Positions 58,205 through 64,000 of a DNA stretch of 64,000 nucleotides are shown here, in pieces. The translations under genes and the position numbers were made by a program. The notes beneath the pieces were generated by a model. That model did no database searches and was not told the DNA's origin. It saw nothing but the letters and a program-made list of their open reading frames with translations. The stretch comes from JBDOQU01 sp039839375 (GTDB lineage: Bacteria > Pseudomonadota > Alphaproteobacteria > DSM-16000 > Inquilinaceae), in the NCBI RefSeq assembly GCF_039839375.1, contig NZ_JBDOQU010000010.1, positions 62,001-126,000 on the forward strand, in the 5' to 3' direction. Position 1 is the first letter of the stretch. Each line of letters opens with the position of its first letter.

Positions 58205-59088
58205 GTTGGTTCGGCCGCCTGGAACAGCCGTATCAACGCCGAGTGGTCCAGTTCGGCGTCGCCGGATTCGGCGAGGCGTTCGAAGAGCTGGCGGTTGAGG
58301 GTGAGGGCGGGGAGATCAAGGCCGAGGGAGGCGGCGAGCTTCTCCGCCTGGACCAGGTCCTTCAATTGGGTGCGGACCTTGCCGCCGGGCTGGAACTGCC
58401 CGTCGATCATGCGCTGGCCGTGGACCTCCATGATCCGGCTCCAGGCAAAGCCGCCATCCAGCGCCTCCCGCACGCGGGCGGGGTCGGCCCCGGCCCGTTT
58501 GGCGAGGCTCAGCGCCTCGGCGACCGCGCCGATGGTCAGGCCAACGATCACCTGGTTGGCCGCCTTGGCGATCTGGCCGGCCCCGACCCGACCGACATGG
58601 GTGACGCGTTTCCCCAGCGCGTTCAGCACCGGTAGGGCGCGGGCGAAATCCTCTTCCGAACCGCCGGCCATGATGGTCAGCGCGGCGTCGCGCGCCCCGA
58701 TCTCCCCACCCGAGACGGGGGCGTCGACATAGCCGCCGCCGGCTTCGGCGATCCGGGCGGCGAAGGCGCGGGTCGCCGGCACCTCCGTCGTGCCCATGTC
58801 GATGACCAGCGCGCCGGGGCGCAGCCCGGCGATCACCCCGTCCGGGCCGTCCAGCACGGTCTCCACGGCCGGCGTGTCGCTGACCATCAGGATGATCGTA
58901 TCTGACTCCTCCGCAACCTCGCGCGGGCTGGCGGCGGGCGTCAGCCCTTCGGCTGCCAGCAGGTCCACCGAAGGCCGGCTGCGGTTCGCGACCGTGACGC
59001 GGGCGCCGGCGCGGTGGAGGTTGAGGGCCATCGGCCGGCCCATGAGGCCGAGGCCGACCATTCCGACGGCGGATTCTGCGAGCGACAT
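58165..59088 (-). CDS. NAD(P)-dependent oxidoreductase, 3-hydroxyisobutyrate dehydrogenase family
   Basis: 307 residues from ATG 59088. Rossmann motif VGMVGLGLMGRPMALNLHRA, substrate motif VDAPVSGGEIGARDAALTIM, catalytic Lys in GQIAKAANQVIVGLTIGAVA. This is the beta-hydroxyacid dehydrogenase family; tartronate semialdehyde reductase and 3-hydroxyisobutyrate dehydrogenase are the likely activities. The last dozen residues (PLTQPSPTRGEG and stop) are encoded by the right half of the nested repeat, i.e. a repeat-derived tail. Confidence 0.88.
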   Translation of the reverse strand: MSLAESAVGMVGLGLMGRPMALNLHRAGARVTVANRSRPSVDLLAAEGLTPAASPREVAEESDTIILMVSDTPAVETVLDGPDGVIAGLRPGALVIDMGTTEVPATRAFAARIAEAGGGYVDAPVSGGEIGARDAALTIMAGGSEEDFARALPVLNALGKRVTHVGRVGAGQIAKAANQVIVGLTIGAVAEALSLAKRAGADPARVREALDGGFAWSRIMEVHGQRMIDGQFQPGGKVRTQLKDLVQAEKLAASLGLDLPALTLNRQLFERLAESGDAELDHSALIRLFQAAEPTPLTQPSPTRGEG

Positions 59089-59099
59089 GGCGGGCCGTC

Positions 59100-59507
59100 C
59101 TATTCCAGCGTCATGTGGCGGGCGCGAGCCCCGCGCTCGATCGCCGCGGCGGAAAGCCGATCGATATCCAGGGAGTGGCGGATCATCTCCAGCAGCCGAA
59201 GCTCCTCCTGGCTGGCGGTCGCGTCGGACGCCACCACGTCGCAGGCGATGGCGTAGGCGGTTTCCCGCAGATGGTCCGGCAACGCCCGGTCGATGATGTC
59301 GAGCGCGCGGTCGAGTCCTTCCTCCTCCTCCAGGAGGGAGATCGTCTCCTCGGTCAGCGTCGGCAGTCTGGACCTGTCGAAGTCGCGGAAGACGGGGAGG
59401 AAGCCGATCATCTCCCCCAATGTGTTGATCTCGTTGTCGGTCATCGCGCCATCCGAGGCGGAGACAAGCACCATGGTATAGATCAGGGCGCCGCAGGGGT
59501 CGGTCAT
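59100..59507 (-). CDS. TerB-family tellurite-resistance-like protein
   Basis: 135 residues, all helical. YTMVLVSASDGAMTDNEINT with the acidic metal-binding DG.MTDNE loop, then LGEMIGFLPVFRDFD and YAIACDVVASDATASQEELR with a second acidic loop, match the TerB/COG3793 domain. TerB proteins are cytoplasmic; calcium or other metal binding at these loops is proposed. Alone, without other ter genes, it is probably not for tellurite. It is 11 bases upstream of the dehydrogenase on the same strand and so may share its transcript. Confidence 0.85.
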   Translation of the reverse strand: MTDPCGALIYTMVLVSASDGAMTDNEINTLGEMIGFLPVFRDFDRSRLPTLTEETISLLEEEEGLDRALDIIDRALPDHLRETAYAIACDVVASDATASQEELRLLEMIRHSLDIDRLSAAAIERGARARHMTLE

Positions 59508-59635
59508 GTCTGGTCCTTTTGGGCTTCGGGAGCTTCGACGCCGCCATTTGGCGACCGCCGGGCGTCGAAATCAAGGCAGTCCGGCGGGCAAGGCCGCTCG
59601 ACAGGCGGGCGGGCCGGTGGCATAGGACGCCGATC

Positions 59636-60586
59636 ATGTCCGCCATCGTCAATGTCGTCCTGCCCGTCTTCGCCATCATCCTTGTCGGCTACCTGTCCGG
59701 TAAGGCAAGGCTGCTCGGCCCCGCATCGTCGGAGGCGCTGAACAAGTTCGTCTACTGGATCGCGCTGCCGCCGCTCCTGTTCCTCGCGATGGCGGCGGCG
59801 TCGCTGGACGAGATCCTGCACTGGCCGTTCATCGGCGCCTTCCTGGGCAGCATCCTGGCCGTCTGGGCGCTGGCCGCGCTGCTGGGTGCGATCGTCCACC
59901 GCGCCCGCCCGGCGATCCTGACCATGCAGGGCATGAACGCCAGCTTCTCCAACACCGGCTATATGGGCATCCCGCTCTTCGTCGCCGCCTTCGGGGAGGC
60001 GGGGCTGCCGCCCGCGACCCTGGCAACGGTGATCATGAGCGCGGTGTCGGTCGGGATCGCGGTCGTCTGCCTGGAGCTGAGCGGATCGGAGCGGCAGGGG
60101 CTGGGCCATGCGCTGAAGGATGTCGTTCTCGCGCTGGCGAAGAACCCGCTGGTCGTGTCCTCGATAGCTGGAATCGCCTGGTCGGAGGCGGGATGGCCGA
60201 TCCCGACGCCGTTCGTCACGTTGTTCCAGCTTCTGGGCGCGTCGGCCAGCCCGTGCGCGCTGTTCGCCATCGGCCTCTTCCTCGCCAGCCGGCCGCTGGC
60301 GGCGGATCTGGCGGAGGTGACCTGGATCAGCTTCCTGAAGCTGATCTGGCAGCCGCTGATCTGCTGGGCGCTGATCGTCGCCTTCTTCCCGATGGAGCCG
60401 TTCTGGGCGGCGAGCGCCATCCTGCTGGCGGCGCTGCCGACCGGCGCGCTGACCTTCGTCGTCGCCCAGCAGTATGAGGTCTATGTCGAGCGGACCTCCG
60501 CCGTGATCCTCGTCTCCACCATCATCTCTGTCGTGACGCTTTCGGTCCTGCTGGCGATCTACGCGCCCGCCTTCCCGAACATCTGA
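59636..60586 (+). CDS. AEC family transporter
   Basis: 316 residues from ATG 59636. About ten hydrophobic helices; the N-terminus (VLPVFAIILVGYLSGKARLL) and the gap-region motif SFSNTGYMGIPLFVAAFGEA are diagnostic of auxin-efflux-carrier/malonate-type permeases. Inner-membrane export or exchange of an organic acid is likely; substrate unknown. Convergent to none: glgC follows 73 bases downstream in the same direction. Confidence 0.88.
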   Translation: MSAIVNVVLPVFAIILVGYLSGKARLLGPASSEALNKFVYWIALPPLLFLAMAAASLDEILHWPFIGAFLGSILAVWALAALLGAIVHRARPAILTMQGMNASFSNTGYMGIPLFVAAFGEAGLPPATLATVIMSAVSVGIAVVCLELSGSERQGLGHALKDVVLALAKNPLVVSSIAGIAWSEAGWPIPTPFVTLFQLLGASASPCALFAIGLFLASRPLAADLAEVTWISFLKLIWQPLICWALIVAFFPMEPFWAASAILLAALPTGALTFVVAQQYEVYVERTSAVILVSTIISVVTLSVLLAIYAPAFPNI

Positions 60587-60659
60587 GGCCACCCAAGCGT
60601 TCATTTCGCAGGCGGCGCCGGCTGCTATAGTTCATGAAAGGTCCCGAGTCGGCGCCGCA

Positions 60660-61949
60660 ATGAACGACCAGGGGAGGAAGGGCATGCGCGAGGAACCGGT
60701 GGTGCGTCAGCTTCCGCGACGGGCGATCGCGCTCGTCCTCGCCGGCGGGCGGGGAAGCCGCCTGCACCAGTTGACCGACCGGCGGGCGAAGCCGGCGGTC
60801 CATTTCGGCGGCAAGTTCCGGATCATCGATTTCGCGCTGTCGAACTGCATCAATTCCGGCTTCCGCCGCATCTACGTCCTGACCCAGTACAAGTCCCACA
60901 GCCTGCTGCGCCATCTCCAGCGCGGCTGGAGCCATTTCCGGGCGGAGATGAACGAGTTCGTGGATCTGCTGCCGGCCCAGCAGCGGATCGACGAGACGAT
61001 GTGGTATCGCGGCACGGCCGACGCTGTCCGGCAGAATGTCGACATCTTCAGGGCGGAGGACCCGGACCATGTCATCGTCCTGGCCGGCGACCATGTCTAC
61101 AAGATGGATTACGGCGCGATGCTGGAGGACCACGTCACCAGCGGCGCGGAGGTGACGGTCGGCTGCGTCGAGGTTCCGCGCATGGAAGCGACGGGTTTCG
61201 GCGTCATGGCGATGGGCGAGGCGCGGCGGGTGACGGGCTTCCTGGAGAAACCGGCCGATCCGCCGGGGATGCCGGGCAAGCCCGATGTCGCGCTGGCCAG
61301 CATGGGCATCTACATCTTCAACGCCAAATTCCTCTACGAACTGCTCGCACAGGACGCCGCCAGCGGCGAATCGAGCCACGATTTCGGCAAGGACATCATT
61401 CCCTACCTGGTCGCCAACGGCCACAAGGTGCTGGCCCACAGCCTGACCCAGAGCGGGATCGTCGGCGAGGGACAGACGGAGCCCTACTGGCGCGACGCCG
61501 GCACCATCGACAGCTATTGGGAAGCCAATATCGACCTGACGACGGTGACGCCGGCGCTGGACCTCTATGACGAGATGTGGCCCGTCTACACCTACCAGGC
61601 TCAGCTTCCGCCCGCGAAATTCGTCTGGGACGAGGGCGATCGGAGGGGCGCGGCGCTTGACAGCATCGTCTCGGGCGGCTGCGTCGTTTCCGGCGGAATC
61701 GTCTCCCAATCGCTGCTGTTCAGCCAGGTCAGGGTCAATTCCTACGCCCGGCTGGACGGGGCGGTGGTGCTGCCGCGCAGCGACATCGGCCGCCATGCCA
61801 GGCTGAGCCGCGTCATCGTCGACAGCGGCTGCCAGATTCCCGAAGGCATGGTCGTCGGCGAGGACCCGGAGGAGGATGCGCGGCGGTTCCACCGGTCTCC
61901 GGACGGCGTCGTGCTGATCACCCGCGATATGCTCGAAGCGCTGGACTGA
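60660..61949 (+). CDS. glgC: Glucose-1-phosphate adenylyltransferase
   Basis: 429 residues; makes ADP-glucose for glycogen. Nucleotide-binding VLAGGRGSRLHQLTDRRAKP, the sugar-binding KFRIIDFALSNCINSGFRRI, LAGDHVYKMDYGAMLEDH and EKPADPPG; the C-terminal beta-helix begins near ISGGCVVSGGIV-like SGGCVVSGGIVSQSLLF. Start ATG 60660 (MNDQGRKGM); another in-frame ATG at 60684 (MREEPVVRQL). glgA starts 7 bases after its stop, so the two are cotranscribed. Confidence 0.94.
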   Translation: MNDQGRKGMREEPVVRQLPRRAIALVLAGGRGSRLHQLTDRRAKPAVHFGGKFRIIDFALSNCINSGFRRIYVLTQYKSHSLLRHLQRGWSHFRAEMNEFVDLLPAQQRIDETMWYRGTADAVRQNVDIFRAEDPDHVIVLAGDHVYKMDYGAMLEDHVTSGAEVTVGCVEVPRMEATGFGVMAMGEARRVTGFLEKPADPPGMPGKPDVALASMGIYIFNAKFLYELLAQDAASGESSHDFGKDIIPYLVANGHKVLAHSLTQSGIVGEGQTEPYWRDAGTIDSYWEANIDLTTVTPALDLYDEMWPVYTYQAQLPPAKFVWDEGDRRGAALDSIVSGGCVVSGGIVSQSLLFSQVRVNSYARLDGAVVLPRSDIGRHARLSRVIVDSGCQIPEGMVVGEDPEEDARRFHRSPDGVVLITRDMLEALD

Positions 61950-61956
61950 GCGCCGG

Positions 61957-63423
61957 ATGCGGGTTCTCCATGCGGCGTCGGAACTCTATCCGTTGGTCAA
62001 GACGGGCGGGTTGGCCGATGTGGCGGCGGCCCTGCCGGCGGCGCTGGCCGGGAACGGCATCGATGCGCGCGTGATCCTGCCGGGATATCCGCCCGTGATG
62101 GCGGCGCTGGGAGAAGCCGAAACTATCTTTGCCGACGCCAACCTGTTCGGCGGCGGCAGGGCGCGGCTGCTGCGCAGCAGGCTCGACGGCGTGCCCGTTC
62201 CCGCCTACGTGCTGGATGCGCCAGGGCATTTCGACCGGCCGGGCAATCCTTATCTGAGGCCGGACGGGAAGGACTGGCCGGATAATCATCTGCGCTTCGC
62301 CGCGCTCGGCTGGGCGGCGGCGCGGATCGGCGGCGGCGGCGATCGAGATTGGCGTCCGGACATCGTTCATGCCCATGACTGGCAGGCCGGCCTTGCGCCG
62401 GCCTATCTGACCCATGGGGAAGACGAGCGTCGGCCCCGGACCGTGTTGACCATTCACAATCTGGCCTATCAGGGGCGTTTCCCGCCGGAGAGTTTCGCCG
62501 CCCTGGGCCTGCCTTCTTCGGCATGGTCGGTGGAGGGAGTCGAGTTCTATGGCGGCGTCGGCTTCCTGAAGGCCGGCCTCTGGTACGCAGACCGCATCAC
62601 CACGGTCAGCCGCACCTATGCGAAGGAAATCCAGACGCCGGAGCAGGGATGCGGGCTGGACGGGCTGCTGCGCGGCCGGGCGGGCGACCTTGTCGGCATC
62701 GTCAACGGCATCGATCTCGATGTCTGGAATCCGGGAGCCGATCCGGCGCTGCCCGAACCCTTCGGCATCGACCACATGTCGGGCAAGGCGGCTGCCAAGG
62801 CCGATCTCCAGCGCCGCATGGGCCTGCGGGTGGACCAGGACGCGCCGCTGTTCGGCGTCATCAGCCGGCTGACCTGGCACAAGGGGCTGGACCTGCTGCT
62901 GGACGCGTTGCCGGGGCTGGTCGGGCAGGGCGCGCAACTTGCCCTTCTCGGCAGCGGCGACGCGGAGCTGGAGACGGGGTTCGCGGAGGCCGCCCGCGCC
63001 TATCCCGGCAAGGTCGCGGTGCGGATCGGCTATGACGAGATCCTGGCCCACCGGATCGAGGGCGGGTCGGACATCATCATGGTCCCCAGCCGCGCCGAGC
63101 CCTGCGGACTGACCCAACTTTACGCGCTGCGCTATGGCAGCTTGCCGCTGGTGCGCGGGGTCGGCGGGCTGGCCGACACGATCGTGAACGCGGAGCCGGA
63201 GAACGTCGCCGCCGGGACGGCCACCGGCTTCGTCTTCCGCGAGGCCACGGTGGAGGGTCTTGCCGGCACCATCGCCTGGGCCTGCGCGCTCCATCGCGAC
63301 CATGATGTCTGGCAGTCGATGCAACGCGCCGCCATGGAAGCCGATTTCGGCTGGGCGAAGGCTGCGCGGGAGTATGAGGCGCTCTATCGAGACCTCATCG
63401 GGCGCGACCTCATGGAGCGGTAG
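61957..63423 (+). CDS. glgA: Glycogen synthase (ADP-glucose type)
   Basis: 488-residue GT5 glycosyltransferase elongating alpha-1,4-glucan from ADP-glucose. The KTGGLADVAAALPAAL substrate motif is near the N-terminus; VHAHDWQAGLAPAYL, HNLAYQGRFP, VSRTYAKEI, FGVISRLTWHKGLDLLLDAL and PSRAEPCGLTQLYALRYG follow in the canonical order. Its last 14 bases overlap the end of the convergent helicase gene. Start ATG 61957, no strong ribosome-binding site, consistent with coupling to glgC. Confidence 0.95.
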   Translation: MRVLHAASELYPLVKTGGLADVAAALPAALAGNGIDARVILPGYPPVMAALGEAETIFADANLFGGGRARLLRSRLDGVPVPAYVLDAPGHFDRPGNPYLRPDGKDWPDNHLRFAALGWAAARIGGGGDRDWRPDIVHAHDWQAGLAPAYLTHGEDERRPRTVLTIHNLAYQGRFPPESFAALGLPSSAWSVEGVEFYGGVGFLKAGLWYADRITTVSRTYAKEIQTPEQGCGLDGLLRGRAGDLVGIVNGIDLDVWNPGADPALPEPFGIDHMSGKAAAKADLQRRMGLRVDQDAPLFGVISRLTWHKGLDLLLDALPGLVGQGAQLALLGSGDAELETGFAEAARAYPGKVAVRIGYDEILAHRIEGGSDIIMVPSRAEPCGLTQLYALRYGSLPLVRGVGGLADTIVNAEPENVAAGTATGFVFREATVEGLAGTIAWACALHRDHDVWQSMQRAAMEADFGWAKAAREYEALYRDLIGRDLMER

Positions 63424-64000
63424 GGGGCGACAGGAAATCCCGCGTGATCGAGACGGCTTCGGCAAGGCCGATCCGCTGGACCTCCACCCCTTCGGGAAAC
63501 GCGCCGCAGAGACGCGTCGGCATCATCGGGTCCAGCAGGACGAAAACGCCCGTATCGTCGGCGCGGCGAACCAGCCGGCCGAACGCCTGCTTGAGGCGCA
63601 GTCGGGTGATCATGTCGTCATAACGGGCGCGGCCGAAGGCGTTGCGGCGGGCGCGATGCAGGATGGTCGGGCGCGGCCAGGGCACGCGGTCGAAGACGAT
63701 CAGCCGCAGCGACCGTCCCGGCACGTCGACGCCGTCGCGCACCGCGTCGGTGCCCAGCAGGCAGGATTCTTCCTCTCCCCTGAAGATGTCGACCAGCGTC
63801 GCCACATCCATGCCGTCCAGATGCTGGGCCAGCAGCGGCACGCCCGCGCTCTCCAGCGGATCGGCGATGCGGGAATGGACGGCGCGCAGCCGGCTGATCG
63901 CGGTGAACAGGCCCAGCCCGCCGCCGCCCGCCGCCAGGAACAACTCTCGATAGGCGGCGGCCACCTGGTCCAGATCGTCCTTGCGCACGTCGCGGACTAT
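63410..64000 (-). CDS. DinG/Rad3-like ATP-dependent DNA helicase, C-terminal part
   Basis: Only the C-terminal ~197 residues lie in the window; the frame continues past 64000. Helicase C-terminal motifs: FTAISRLRAVHSRI (motif IV region), LLGTDAVRDGVDVPGRSLRL (motif V, GxDxPG) and RLKQAFGRLVRRADDTGVFV (motif VI, Q..GR..R), typical of DinG/XPD superfamily 2 enzymes. The iron-sulfur and Walker regions would be upstream, outside. Functions probably in DNA repair. Confidence 0.85.
   Translation of the reverse strand: MVRDVRKDDLDQVAAAYRELFLAAGGGGLGLFTAISRLRAVHSRIADPLESAGVPLLAQHLDGMDVATLVDIFRGEEESCLLGTDAVRDGVDVPGRSLRLIVFDRVPWPRPTILHRARRNAFGRARYDDMITRLRLKQAFGRLVRRADDTGVFVLLDPMMPTRLCGAFPEGVEVQRIGLAEAVSITRDFLSPPTAP

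Overview
The window is GC-rich, densely packed chromosomal DNA with long antisense open frames. It most likely comes from a free-living alphaproteobacterium of the Rhodospirillales type. The grounds are gene content and gene order recognised from family knowledge: metX-metW, then chorismate mutase-hisC-prephenate dehydrogenase; ftsE-ftsX-ydcF-plsC beside an MJ0042 zinc-ribbon protein and a CpdR-like receiver; phaR-phaC-phaA-phaB; an adenosylcobalamin-dependent ribonucleotide reductase; and a DUF2125 protein. I saw no rRNA, tRNA, CRISPR array or prophage. The only clear mobile element is one IS1182-like insertion sequence (26343-27949).

Layout. 1-4.8 kb: 3' end of a sarcosine oxidase operon (soxA partial, soxG), a nucleotidyltransferase remnant, a 55-residue membrane protein coupled to an acetoacetate-decarboxylase-like gene, and a DUF3008 protein. 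5-9.3 kb: polyhydroxybutyrate locus (phaR divergent from a small coiled-coil gene overlapping phaC, then phaA and phaB). 9.5-13.2 kb: HigBA-type remnant, an AhpD-like protein, a Nudix-alpha/beta-hydrolase fusion and a DMT exporter. 13.2-20.4 kb: two LysE exporters, a PAS histidine kinase, a methyltransferase, a small secreted protein, arylamine N-acetyltransferase, DMT exporter, GST and glyoxalase II. 20.6-26.3 kb: methyltransferase, metW-metX, and a chorismate mutase/hisC/tyrC set for aromatic amino acids and histidine. 26.3-28 kb: IS element. 28-33.6 kb: DUF2125, gamma-glutamylcyclotransferase, nrdJ with a coupled small gene, and a threonine dehydratase-like enzyme. 33.7-40.1 kb: receiver protein, zinc-ribbon protein, ftsEX, ydcF, an MHYT sensor kinase and plsC. 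40.1-46.1 kb: DoxX, 2Fe-2S ferredoxin, ferredoxin-NADP reductase, then the assimilatory sulfate/siroheme operon (cysI, met8-like, cysH, cobA). 46.3-53.3 kb: heme A synthase and an oppABCDF peptide importer. 53.4-64 kb: ADPRM-like phosphoesterase, MarR regulator, hisS, a fluoroacetate-dehalogenase-like hydrolase coupled to a methyltransferase, a 3-hydroxyisobutyrate-dehydrogenase-like enzyme, a TerB protein, an AEC transporter, glgC-glgA, and the C-terminus of a DinG-like helicase.

How the genes work together. PhaA and PhaB make (R)-3-hydroxybutyryl-CoA, PhaC polymerises it and PhaR represses. CysH makes sulfite, CysI reduces it to sulfide, and CobA plus the Met8-like protein build the siroheme CysI needs. 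MetX/MetW then provide the acylated homoserine that accepts sulfide. GlgC/GlgA store glucose. The nearby ferredoxin and FNR may feed electrons to CysI, since no cysJ is present here.

The least ordinary material is (i) a dispersed two-part palindromic repeat whose two hairpin stems differ by compensating base changes while the loop stays constant; (ii) the IS element sitting inside another palindromic repeat; (iii) repeat-derived coding tails or insertions (soxG and the gene at 58165-59088); (iv) the Nudix-hydrolase fusion; (v) small genes translationally coupled to enzymes (55 aa with the decarboxylase-like gene, 113 aa with nrdJ); (vi) clean candidate operators upstream of phaR, marR, cysI and the 20624 methyltransferase. 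I do not see a convincing wholly new multi-gene system.
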